From positions 1 to 7,114 of the forward strand of contig JAGCWG010000210.1 of assembly GCA_017961965.1 (NCBI GenBank): 7,114 nt of DNA, written 5' to 3'. The translations under genes were made by a program, and so were the position numbers. Source of the DNA: Bacteroidaceae bacterium (lineage in GTDB: Bacteria; Bacteroidota; Bacteroidia; Bacteroidales; Bacteroidaceae). Every line of letters begins with the position of its first letter. Positions within the stretch are counted from its first letter, which is position 1. The notes below the pieces were generated by a model. The model made no database searches. It saw nothing but the letters and a program-made list of their open reading frames with translations, and was not told the origin of the DNA. Below, in pieces: positions 1-6,222 of this stretch.

Positions 1-906
1 CGCATATATAGCAGTTTCGACTGTTACAAGGACTTTGCCAACGAGGCTCGCCGTCAGGCAAAACTTGCCTTCGACTGGGCTGTGGCTCACCCTGACATCT
101 ACTATCGTCAGAACGAGATGAACGCCAAGTTTGAGCCAAAGGTTAATACGGGTGCTTATGATGACCATAGTGTGAATGACGAGTTCCTGTGGGCTGCTGT
201 GGAGATTCTCCTTACCGAGGTGACAAACTCCAACTTCGACATACAGAGATACCTTGATGTGGCTATGAACAAGATGCAAGATGCACGCTTCTCTCTTCCT
301 ACATGGGGTAACGTAGGCTCGCTTGCCATCTACTCTTATGTCGGAGCAGTAGAGAAGTATGGCGGTATGCTCAAGTATGGTGACGTATATGATTTTGCAA
401 AGAACAGCATCATCAGCTATGCCGACAAGGCTCTTGAGGCTGTCCCAACGTCATGCTACAACACTCCAGGAGGCAACAGTCCGAGGGACTTCTTCTGGGG
501 CTGCAACTCCGAGAGCTTTGCTGGTCAGGGCATCGCCTTGCTATATGCTTACCGTCTGACGGGCGACAAGAAGTATCTCACAGGAGCAATAGAGAATGCT
601 GACTACCTGCTCGGCCGCAACGCAACAGGCTATTGCTATGTGACTGGTTTCGGCAACTACTCTCCTAAGAATCCGCATCATCGTCTTTCGGCTGCTGACA
701 ATGTAGCAGACCCTCTGCCTGGCTTCCTCGTGGGCGGTTCAAACCCAGGGCAGCAGGACAAGAAGGACGTGCAGGAGCCTTACAAGTCAAGCCAACCTGA
801 CGAGTCATACCTCGACAACATGGGCTCATACGCTTCCAACGAGATAGCCATCAACTGGAACGCTTCACTCGCCGCCCTCATCTGCTGGATAGAGGCTGAA
901 GAGTAA
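1..906 (+). CDS. Glycoside hydrolase family 9 (endoglucanase/cellulase-type), 3' part only
   Basis: The reading frame is open from base 1 to the TAA at 904-906, so the start lies outside the window and the GTG at 82 is just an internal valine codon. The visible 301 residues are the C-terminal part of an (alpha/alpha)6-barrel GH9 domain, which hydrolyses beta-1,4-glucans with inversion. Two family signatures are visible: NPHHRLS near residues 224-230 (active-site histidine region), and Y-x-D-x4-Y-x3-E-x-A-x3-N-A near residues 270-288, where the Glu (about 281) is the expected catalytic acid and the Asp is about 272. The N-terminal DAGD motif with the catalytic base must lie upstream and cannot be checked. 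The protein ends shortly after the catalytic motif, so there is no C-terminal carbohydrate-binding or sorting domain. Substrate (cellulose, xyloglucan or mixed-linkage glucan) cannot be told from sequence. Any secretion signal would be outside the window. Confidence 0.93.
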   Translation, partial: RIYSSFDCYKDFANEARRQAKLAFDWAVAHPDIYYRQNEMNAKFEPKVNTGAYDDHSVNDEFLWAAVEILLTEVTNSNFDIQRYLDVAMNKMQDARFSLPTWGNVGSLAIYSYVGAVEKYGGMLKYGDVYDFAKNSIISYADKALEAVPTSCYNTPGGNSPRDFFWGCNSESFAGQGIALLYAYRLTGDKKYLTGAIENADYLLGRNATGYCYVTGFGNYSPKNPHHRLSAADNVADPLPGFLVGGSNPGQQDKKDVQEPYKSSQPDESYLDNMGSYASNEIAINWNASLAALICWIEAEE

Positions 907-907
907 G

Positions 908-920
908 CCCCAGCCCTCCC
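908..920. repeat. Half copy of a GC-rich dispersed repeat
   Basis: CCCCAGCCCTCCC begins two bases after the GH9 stop codon and is identical to 1773-1785 in the complete hairpin after the HU-like gene. The complementary G-rich arm is missing here, so no hairpin can form. It looks like a truncated copy of the same element sitting in the same place relative to a stop codon. Confidence 0.5.
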
Positions 921-998
921 AATAATGCAAAACCATAGACGAGCGTACAAATACCGAATTCGGCACTCACAAGTACAGACATCGGCATCCCGACATAG

Positions 999-1046
999 CA
1001 AAGGGCAAGATTGACAGCCACACGAAGCAGTCAATCTTGCCCTTTG
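999..1046 (+). terminator. Strong hairpin, likely transcription terminator of the GH9 gene
   Basis: CAAAGGGCAAGATTGAC (999-1015) is followed by its exact reverse complement at 1030-1046, giving a perfect 17-bp stem with a 14-nt loop. It lies about 90 bp after the GH9 stop and is followed on the + strand by the moderately T-rich TCGTATCTTTC, not by a clean T tract. A factor-independent terminator is the simplest reading. A bidirectional terminator, an RNA 3'-end stabiliser or a small mobile repeat is also possible. Confidence 0.55.
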
Positions 1047-1123
1047 TCGTATCTTTCACCTCCACGGTCTTGGTGGTATGACGATTAGGTAGTATCTTAG
1101 CACACGAATCCGAAAGGACAAGC

Positions 1124-1211
1124 AACGAAATCTAGATTTTGATTAAAACGAATTCTAGATTTGGTTCATAACGAAATCTAGATTTCGTTTGAACGAATAC
1201 TAGTAATAGTT
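1124..1211. repeat. Array of four tandem CTAG-centred 20-bp palindromes
   Basis: Four copies start at 1124, 1147, 1170 and 1192, so at intervals of 23, 23 and 22 bp. The third copy (1170-1189), AACGAAATCTAGATTTCGTT, is a perfect 20-bp palindrome. Copies one and two differ from it at two positions each. Copy four, AACGAATACTAGTAATAGTT, differs at six positions but keeps an inner perfect palindrome TACTAGTA, so dyad symmetry of the core is preserved although the bases changed. The array ends 77 bp before the HU-like gene. It may be a cooperative operator, a binding array for a nucleoid protein, or an interspersed repeat. The sequence alone does not choose between these. Confidence 0.85.
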
Positions 1212-1288
1212 GCCTAAACAATCATAATAGAACAACCAAAACGTACTACTATTGAACCTCGCGACGTATAGGCAATCGCACATAAGCC

Positions 1289-1759
1289 ATGATTAAATAT
1301 AAAATACGCTTGAACAAAGAAGTTGAGAACGTAAACATGAGTGGCAAGAGTATCACGGTAAAGCAAGTCGTCAAGGCTTGCGATGAGAGTGCACTTGCAA
1401 AGGAGATAAGCCATCTCAACCCATTGATACCGGAGCAGGTAGCAAAGTCGGTGCTCGACAACTTCTGCGAGGCGGCTCTCAACCTCATGTCCATGGGCTT
1501 TGCCGTACACCTGAAGAACGGCAACGACGTGGCAATGCGCCTGTATCCCGATGTGCAAGTGGACGGCGGCAGCATCAACCTCCAGAAGGCGCAGGAGCAT
1601 GACCCAGACATCACGGAGCTGACACTCGACAATGCCTCCGACCTCGTGCAGAAAGCAGGACTGACAGTCAGGGTGAAGGCCGTGTGCCAACCCAAGTTCT
1701 CAGAGCGTCTGCGCAAGCGTGGGCTGACCCTGCACAAGACGGAAGTGGTGGAAAGGTAG
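1289..1759 (+). CDS. HU/IHF-like DNA-binding protein (Bacteroidota-type)
   Basis: The 156-residue product resembles the divergent HU-like proteins common in Bacteroidota (HU-related family similar to the Bvu_2165 N-terminal domain type). It opens with a short beta-type segment (MIKYKIRLNK). A helical region follows (LAKEIS near 37-42, then a long helix about 48-69). Next is a glycine turn and a strand pair about 70-87 (FAVHLKNGNDVAMRLYP), and the C-terminus is basic (about 127-156, KFSERLRKRG). This is the order of elements of an HU half-dimer, which binds and bends DNA in the nucleoid. The ATG at 1289 is the first possible start because an in-frame TAA lies at 1283-1285. Met17 (codon at 1337) is a weaker alternative. 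No Shine-Dalgarno site is seen. The palindrome array lies just upstream and a GC-rich terminator just downstream, so it is probably transcribed alone. The family assignment is by overall pattern and its precise role is unknown. Confidence 0.7.
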   Translation: MIKYKIRLNKEVENVNMSGKSITVKQVVKACDESALAKEISHLNPLIPEQVAKSVLDNFCEAALNLMSMGFAVHLKNGNDVAMRLYPDVQVDGGSINLQKAQEHDPDITELTLDNASDLVQKAGLTVRVKAVCQPKFSERLRKRGLTLHKTEVVER

Positions 1760-1772
1760 AGGCAATGACCCA

Positions 1773-1797
1773 CCCCAGCCCTCCCCAAGGGGGAGGG
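1773..1797 (+). terminator. GC-rich hairpin terminator after the HU-like gene
   Basis: CCCTCCCC (1779-1786) pairs with GGGGAGGG (1790-1797) over a 3-nt AAG loop, and a T-rich run with several T stretches follows at 1804-1830. This fits a factor-independent terminator for the HU-like gene, whose stop codon is 12 bp before this element. The left arm with its leader, CCCCAGCCCTCCCC (1773-1786), recurs almost entirely at 908-920 after the GH9 stop, where the right arm is absent. It is therefore also a member of a dispersed repeat. Confidence 0.75.
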
Positions 1798-1821
1798 TCC
1801 GTGTGTTTTAGTTATTTTTAT

Positions 1822-1852
1822 TTTGTATTTCTCTCGCAAAAGCGTACCTTTG
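1822..1852 (+). promoter_or_regulatory. Bacteroidota-type promoter of prfC
   Basis: TTTG at 1822-1825 (within TTTTG) is the -33 element and TACCTTTG at 1845-1852 matches the -7 consensus TAnnTTTG exactly, with a 19-bp spacer, which is the known optimum for the Bacteroidota primary sigma factor. Transcription would begin around 1857-1861, giving prfC a leader of only about 13-17 nt. The T-rich stretch thus serves both as the tail of the preceding terminator and as the promoter's upstream element. Confidence 0.85.
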
Positions 1853-1873
1853 CACCAAATTTATAGGTAGTAT

Positions 1874-3475
1874 ATGAACGAAATAGACAGAAGACGAACA
1901 TTTGCGATTATCTCGCACCCTGATGCCGGTAAGACTACATTGACAGAAAAGCTCCTGCTTTTCGGAGGACAGATACAAGTTGCCGGTGCCGTTAAATCAA
2001 ACAAGATAAAGAAATCAGCCACTTCCGACTGGATGGAAATCGAGAAGCAGCGTGGTATCTCTGTCAGCACTTCCGTAATGGAGTTTGACTACACACCTGC
2101 TGGCAAGGAAGCACCATCCGGAGAAGCTGGACTCTATAAGGTAAACATCCTCGACACTCCTGGACACCAAGACTTTGCCGAGGACACATTCCGCACACTT
2201 ACAGCCGTTGACTCTGCCATCATCGTCATTGATGGTGCTAAGGGTGTGGAGGCTCAGACACGTAAACTGATGACAGTTTGCCGTATGCGCAAGACTCCTG
2301 TCATCGTATTCATCAACAAGATGGACCGTGAGGGTAAGGACCCATTCGACCTCCTCGACGAGGTGGAGAACGAGCTTCAGATTAAGGTTCGTCCTCTCTC
2401 ATGGCCAATCAACCAAGGCGCACGATTCAAGGGTGTATATAACATCTACGAGAATAACCTCAACCTCTTCACACCTAACAAGCAGGTGGTGACTGAGAAG
2501 GTGGAGGTAGATATCAACTCCAACGAACTCGACGAGCGTGTAGGTTCAGAGGATGCAGAGAAGCTTCGCGAAGACCTCGAGATGATTGACGGAGTATATG
2601 ACACATTCGACGTACAGAAGTATCTCGATGCAGAGATTGCACCTGTGTTCTTCGGCTCAGCTCTCAACAACTTCGGTGTGCAGGAGCTTCTCGACTGTTT
2701 CGTTGAGATTGCTCCTAACCCACGTCCTACGACTGCAGAGGAACGCATCGTGAAGCCAGAGGAACCTAAGTTCACAGGATTCATCTTCAAGATAACAGCC
2801 AACATTGACCCTAACCACCGCAGTTGTACAGCCTTCTGCAAGGTATGTTCTGGTAAGTTCGTGCGCAACGCTCCTTACCTCCACGTGCGCAACGGCAAGA
2901 CTGTCCGCTTCTCAAGCCCTACACAGTTCATGGCCCAGAAGAAGTCAACCATTGACGAGGCTTATCCTGGCGACATCGTAGGTCTTCCTGACAACGGAAT
3001 ATTCAAGATTGGTGACACTCTCACCGAGGGTGAGCAGCTTCATTTCAAGGGACTCCCATCATTCTCTCCAGAGATGTTCAAGTACATCGAGAATGCTGAC
3101 CCAATGAAGACAAAGCAGTTGGAGAAGGGTATCAACCAGTTGATGGACGAGGGTGTTGCACAGTTGTTCGTCAACCAGTTTAATGGTCGCAAGATTATCG
3201 GTACGGTAGGACAGTTGCAGTTTGAGGTCATTCAGTACCGTCTTGAGAACGAGTATAACGCCAAGTGCCGTTGGGAACCAGTCAGCCTTTACAAGGCATG
3301 CTGGATAGAGAGCGAGGACGAGGCAGAGCTTGAAGCTTTCAAGAAGCGCAAGTACCAGTACATGGCAAAGGACAAGGACGGACGCGACGTCTTCCTCGCC
3401 GACTCAGGCTACGTTCTCTCAATGGCACAGCAAGACTTCGAGAAGATAAAGTTCCACTTCACAAGCGAGTTTTAG
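1874..3475 (+). CDS. prfC: Peptide chain release factor 3 (RF3)
   Basis: The 533-residue translational GTPase removes RF1 or RF2 from the ribosome after peptide release. All GTPase motifs are visible: P-loop SHPDAGKTT (14-22), switch I region RGISVSTSV (60-68), DTPGH (94-98), NKMD (148-151) and GSAL (261-264). RF3-specific blocks follow, such as [12 protein letters not shown] (about 346-357), [10 protein letters not shown] (362-371), and VGQLQFEV (445-452) in the C-terminal domain. Length and order match E. coli RF3 (about 529 aa), distinguishing it from EF-G, which is longer. The ATG at 1874 is fixed by an in-frame TAG six bases upstream at 1868-1870 and by the short distance to the promoter at 1822-1852. 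There is no Shine-Dalgarno site, as is usual in this phylum. A perfect-stem hairpin follows the TAG stop. Nothing is odd in the protein. Confidence 0.97.
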   Translation: MNEIDRRRTFAIISHPDAGKTTLTEKLLLFGGQIQVAGAVKSNKIKKSATSDWMEIEKQRGISVSTSVMEFDYTPAGKEAPSGEAGLYKVNILDTPGHQDFAEDTFRTLTAVDSAIIVIDGAKGVEAQTRKLMTVCRMRKTPVIVFINKMDREGKDPFDLLDEVENELQIKVRPLSWPINQGARFKGVYNIYENNLNLFTPNKQVVTEKVEVDINSNELDERVGSEDAEKLREDLEMIDGVYDTFDVQKYLDAEIAPVFFGSALNNFGVQELLDCFVEIAPNPRPTTAEERIVKPEEPKFTGFIFKITANIDPNHRSCTAFCKVCSGKFVRNAPYLHVRNGKTVRFSSPTQFMAQKKSTIDEAYPGDIVGLPDNGIFKIGDTLTEGEQLHFKGLPSFSPEMFKYIENADPMKTKQLEKGINQLMDEGVAQLFVNQFNGRKIIGTVGQLQFEVIQYRLENEYNAKCRWEPVSLYKACWIESEDEAELEAFKKRKYQYMAKDKDGRDVFLADSGYVLSMAQQDFEKIKFHFTSEF

Positions 3476-3480
3476 CCCCA

Positions 3481-3504
3481 CCTTTCACCAAGCTCGGTGA
3501 AAGG
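3481..3504 (+). terminator. Hairpin after prfC, possible terminator or attenuator
   Basis: CCTTTCACC (3481-3489) pairs perfectly with GGTGAAAGG (3496-3504) around a 6-nt loop AAGCTC, starting five bases after the prfC stop. The sequence after it (CTCTATTAAG) has no T tract, so termination may be weak and tsaC, which shows no promoter of its own, may be reached by read-through. The stem is related to the one at 6182-6203. Confidence 0.6.
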
Positions 3505-3511
3505 CTCTATT

Positions 3512-3551
3512 AAGAACTAAAGAACTCAAAAACCTACAAACTTAAAAACTC
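3512..3551 (+). repeat. Five degenerate tandem octamers in the tsaC leader
   Basis: The 40 bases before the tsaC start split into AAGAACTA, AAGAACTC, AAAAACCT, ACAAACTT and AAAAACTC, an 8-bp periodic A-rich run with a near-invariant AAC core. It ends five bases before the ATG. It gives an unstructured, A-rich leader, which is known to favour initiation in Bacteroidota mRNAs lacking a Shine-Dalgarno site. The periodicity could also be chance in low-complexity sequence. Confidence 0.5.
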
Positions 3552-3556
3552 ACATC

Positions 3557-4123
3557 ATGCTACAAGACGAAGTAAAGAAAGCAGTAGAAGTACTGAAGCA
3601 GGGAGGAGTGATACTCTACCCTACTGACACAATATGGGGAATAGGTTGTGATGCAACCAATCCCGAAGCAGTAAAGAAGGTTTACGAAATCAAGAGACGC
3701 TCTGACAGCAAGGCACTCATCTGTCTCGTTGACTCAGATGCACGCCTCACACGTTATGTACGCAACGTGGCAGACGTAACATGGAACATGATTGAACTTG
3801 CAGAGAAACCTCTCACGGTCATCTTTGACACTGCCACAGGACTTGCTCCTAACCTCCTCGCCGAGGATGGCAGCGTAGGCATACGCATCACAAAGGAAGA
3901 GTTCAGCAAGGAACTATGTTTCCGTTTTCAGAAGCCAATCGTCTCTACAAGTGCAAACATAAGCGGCGAACCAACCGCACAGACGTTTGATGCCATAAGC
4001 GACGAGATTAAGAATGCCGTGGATTATGTTGTGCGCTACAACCAGCGTTGCAAGGAAAAGCATAAGCCATCAAGCATCATCAAGATGAAGGCAAACGGAG
4101 AGTTTACAATCATACGTGAATGA
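3557..4123 (+). CDS. tsaC: L-threonylcarbamoyladenylate synthase (YrdC/Sua5 domain)
   Basis: The cytoplasmic enzyme makes threonylcarbamoyl-AMP from threonine, bicarbonate and ATP. This is the first step of the t6A37 modification of tRNAs that read ANN codons, and the TsaB-TsaD-TsaE system then transfers the group. The 188 residues are a single YrdC domain with the expected blocks: YPTDTIWGIGCDA (21-33), the basic segment IKRRSDSKAL (45-54), KPLTVIF (84-90), SVGIRI (106-111), PIVSTSANISGEPT (127-140) and PSSII (171-175). The C-terminal Sua5 domain of the longer (about 340 aa) relatives is absent, so this is the short TsaC type. The segment KRRSDSKAL lacks the proline found before the leucine in many homologues (KRxxxKPL), probably a lineage trait. 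No clear promoter lies between it and prfC, 81 bp upstream. Confidence 0.93.
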   Translation: MLQDEVKKAVEVLKQGGVILYPTDTIWGIGCDATNPEAVKKVYEIKRRSDSKALICLVDSDARLTRYVRNVADVTWNMIELAEKPLTVIFDTATGLAPNLLAEDGSVGIRITKEEFSKELCFRFQKPIVSTSANISGEPTAQTFDAISDEIKNAVDYVVRYNQRCKEKHKPSSIIKMKANGEFTIIRE

Positions 4124-4149
4124 TTCTTTTCTCTTTACACTTTAATCTC

Positions 4150-4272
4150 GGAGTAAAGAAAAGTAAAAAGGAGTAAGAAGGAGTAAAAGGACGATAGTCT
4201 GTTGCTACTATTGGACGAACAATCATTCGTCTCTTTACTCCTCTTTACTCCCATTTACTCCTCTTTTACTCC
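4150..4272. repeat. Inverted array of 10-bp GGAGTAA / TTTACTCC repeats
   Basis: On the left, units start at 4150, 4160, 4170 and 4180 with the core GGAGTAA (the 4160 unit is degenerate, AAAGTAA). On the right, TTTACTCC occurs at 4234, 4244, 4254 and 4265. The two arms can form an imperfect stem of about 40 bp; the innermost 14 positions match at 12. Inside lie two perfect small hairpins: ATAGT/ACTAT (4194-4198 with 4207-4211) and GACGAA/TTCGTC (4214-4219 with 4226-4231). The predicted shape is a long stem topped by two hairpins. It fills most of the 172-bp gap between tsaC and the ClC gene and may be a terminator, an RNA processing site or a cruciform. Confidence 0.8.
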
Positions 4273-4295
4273 TATTAAAAACAATAAAACAAACA

Positions 4296-6125
4296 GTGAG
4301 CAAACGTCATTTCCTAAACACCATACACGTCAGGAAGAAGGAGATAACCTTCCTCAATTTCGTTACTGAACGACTGAAGGCCAACAGGAGTCAGAAGCAC
4401 ATAATGTTGCTTCTGAGCTTTTTCGTAGGTATATGCACTGGACTCACAGCCATCGTGCTCAAGACTCTCATCGAGGAAATAAAGCACCTGCTCACGTCAG
4501 ACTTCCTGCCACAGGATGTCAACTGGCTCTACCTCGTCTATCCTGCATTCGGTATTCTGGTGACGATGATGTTTGTCAAGTACATTGTACGGGGCGACAT
4601 AAGTCATGGTGTTACGAAGATTCTCTACGCCATGTCAAGAGGACGCTCACGCATCAAGTCACATAACCGCTGGTCAAGCATCATAGCATCAGCCATAACC
4701 ATCGGCTTCGGTGGTTCTGTCGGAGCCGAGGCACCTATCGTGCTTACCGGTTCGGCATGGGGTTCAGACTTCGGAAAGCGTTTCCACCTTCCACCAAGCA
4801 GTATCATGCTCCTTGTGGGATGTGGTGCAGCAGGAGCCGTGAGTGCCGTGTTCAAGGCACCTATCGCAGGACTCATGTTCGTGCTTGAAGTTCTGATGCT
4901 TGAACTTAACATGGGTTCGCTGTTGCCTCTCCTTGTAGCAAGTCTCACGTCCGTATGTATCTCATACGCATACTATGGCACAGCCCCTCAGTTCGACTTC
5001 AGCCTTTACAAGGGATTCACTATCGACATCGTACCAGGATGTATCATCCTCGGTATATGCTGCGGACTCGTATCGCTATACTTCACACGTGCCATGAACT
5101 GGTTCGAGGGTATCTTCGGCAAGCTGAGCAAGAAAAGATACAAGTTCTTGCTTGGTGCAACCGTTCTTGGTTCACTCATATTCTTCTTCCCTGCCATGTA
5201 TGGTGAAGGTTACGATGTCATCAACCAGCTTATCAACGATGCTCCTGCGGGCGAGATAATGTCAGGTTCCCTATTCTATGGCAACGACAGCAACCTCCTC
5301 GTCTATCTTGGACTTGTACTCCTGCTGAAGGTGTTTGCCACTACCGCAACCAATGGTGGTGGTGGATGTGGTGGAACATTTGCACCAAGCCTCTTCCTTG
5401 GCTGTATCACAGGATTCATCTTTGCACACCTATGGGACGACAGCTTCGGCTTGCAACTGGGTGACAGCTTCTACCTTACCTCACGCAACTGCGGACTCTA
5501 CGGTATGGCAGGACTCATGTCTGGAGTAATGCATGCCCCACTTACGGGTATCTTCCTTATTGCCGAACTGACAGGTGGCTACAAGCTCTTTGTTCCACTT
5601 ATGATAGTTTCGTGCATAGCATACCTCACCATCGTGATTTTCGAGCCACATAGTATATATGCTTACCGACTTGCACGTAGGGGACAACTCCTCACTCACG
5701 ACAAGGACAAGGCAATCCTCACGCTCCTCAGCCTCTCGTCACTCATAGAGAAGGACTATAAGAAGGCAGAGGCAGACATGGACCTCAGCAAGTTCACGAT
5801 AGTCATTAGCAAGTCACATCGTAACATCTTCCCTGTGGTGGATAAGGACAACACGGTCCTCGGAGTCGTCTCACTCGACTCTGTACGCAACTACATGTTC
5901 CGTCCTGAGTTGTACCACAAATATACGGTAAGCATGTTCATGAAGGCTCCACCTGCACTTGTCAACATCAACGATGCTCTCGACCTCGTAACCAAGAAAT
6001 TTGAGGAGACAAACGCATGGAACCTCCCTGTGGTTGACAAGAACAACAAGTACCTCGGCTTCATTTCACGCTCAGGAATGTTCCAGAGTTACCGAAAGAC
6101 GCTCAGGGACTTCAGTCAGGAATAG
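4296..6125 (+). CDS. ClC-family chloride channel/transporter with C-terminal CBS pair
   Basis: The 609-residue inner-membrane protein has a ClC core (about residues 35-465) and a cytoplasmic CBS-domain pair (about 483-535 and 544-600), which in this family binds nucleotides or tunes gating. Core signatures are GSVGAEAP (140-147, with the external gating glutamate at 145), AVFKAPIAGLMFVLEV (184-199), GGGGCGGTFAPSLFLG (354-369), HAPLTGIFLIAELTG (413-427) and a conserved tyrosine near 455 (SIYAYRL). The residue matching the internal proton glutamate of E. coli ClC (E203) is valine 199, as in channel-type members. The selectivity serine of the GSGIP motif is also not obvious (GDISHGV, 100-106). 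GTG at 4296 is the first start codon after an in-frame stop at 4164; the next Met is residue 37, inside the first helix, so the GTG start is favoured. There is no Shine-Dalgarno site, and an A-rich leader (4276-4295) precedes it. Confidence 0.93.
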   Translation: MSKRHFLNTIHVRKKEITFLNFVTERLKANRSQKHIMLLLSFFVGICTGLTAIVLKTLIEEIKHLLTSDFLPQDVNWLYLVYPAFGILVTMMFVKYIVRGDISHGVTKILYAMSRGRSRIKSHNRWSSIIASAITIGFGGSVGAEAPIVLTGSAWGSDFGKRFHLPPSSIMLLVGCGAAGAVSAVFKAPIAGLMFVLEVLMLELNMGSLLPLLVASLTSVCISYAYYGTAPQFDFSLYKGFTIDIVPGCIILGICCGLVSLYFTRAMNWFEGIFGKLSKKRYKFLLGATVLGSLIFFFPAMYGEGYDVINQLINDAPAGEIMSGSLFYGNDSNLLVYLGLVLLLKVFATTATNGGGGCGGTFAPSLFLGCITGFIFAHLWDDSFGLQLGDSFYLTSRNCGLYGMAGLMSGVMHAPLTGIFLIAELTGGYKLFVPLMIVSCIAYLTIVIFEPHSIYAYRLARRGQLLTHDKDKAILTLLSLSSLIEKDYKKAEADMDLSKFTIVISKSHRNIFPVVDKDNTVLGVVSLDSVRNYMFRPELYHKYTVSMFMKAPPALVNINDALDLVTKKFEETNAWNLPVVDKNNKYLGFISRSGMFQSYRKTLRDFSQE

Positions 6126-6203
6126 TCCTTTCGACGTCCTTCACCGTCCTTGGCGAAAGCACCACAGAAAGCAAGCATTCCCTTTCGCCGTCCTTGGCGA
6201 AAG
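6125..6203 (+). repeat. GTCCTT-based repeats with nested hairpins after the ClC gene
   Basis: GTCCTT occurs at 6125, 6136, 6146 and 6190, the first three spaced 10-11 bp. The 16-base sequence CCGTCCTTGGCGAAAG is present twice, at 6144-6159 and 6188-6203. CTTTCG (6128-6133) can pair with CGAAAG (6154-6159) to form a hairpin around the first copies, and the last copy forms its own perfect hairpin. The array begins at the last base of the ClC stop codon. Confidence 0.7.
6182..6203 (+). terminator. Perfect 8-bp hairpin, possible ClC gene terminator
   Basis: CTTTCGCC (6182-6189) pairs with GGCGAAAG (6196-6203) around the loop GTCCTT. It has the same layout as the hairpin after prfC (CTTTCACC/GGTGAAAG) with one compensated pair change. 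No T tract follows, so full termination before fmt is doubtful. Confidence 0.5.
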
Positions 6204-6222
6204 TCCAGTAATAACCACTCAC

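Larger units (their letters stand above)
907..1288. other. 382-bp intergenic region between GH9 and the HU-like gene
   Basis: No plausible gene is seen on either strand. The region holds, in order, a GC-rich repeat fragment just after the GH9 stop (908-920), a long hairpin (999-1046), a CTTTCACC-containing stretch (1053-1076) that vaguely resembles hairpin repeats elsewhere in the window, four tandem CTAG-centred palindromes (1124-1211), and an A-rich leader (1212-1288) before the HU-like start. No convincing pair of Bacteroidota promoter elements was found. TACTATTG at 1247-1254 is one base off the TAnnTTTG consensus but lacks a TTTG at the right distance upstream. Confidence 0.7.

Noticed and set aside
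82..84. GTG as the start of the GH9 gene
   Set aside because: The frame stays open to base 1 with family-like sequence, so the gene is cut by the window edge and this codon is internal.
1156..1163. TAGATTTG as a -7 promoter element for the HU-like gene
   Set aside because: It matches TAnnTTTG but has no TTTG 19-21 bp upstream (nearest is at 1138-1141, 14 bp away), and it arises from a palindrome variant.
1124..1211. CRISPR array
   Set aside because: The repeats are 20-bp palindromes separated by only 2-3 bp, with no spacers and no cas genes nearby.
1337..1339. Internal ATG as start of the HU-like gene
   Set aside because: It would remove the first strand segment (KYKIRLNK) typical of this protein class; the ATG at 1289 is preferred, though not proven.
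1249..1839. Long minus-strand open frame (196 codons) opposite the HU-like gene, plus another at 1214-1690
   Set aside because: Their products are Ser/Cys/His-rich and of shadow-like composition, and the longer one runs through the terminator hairpin. The + strand frame has an HU-like pattern with its own terminator.
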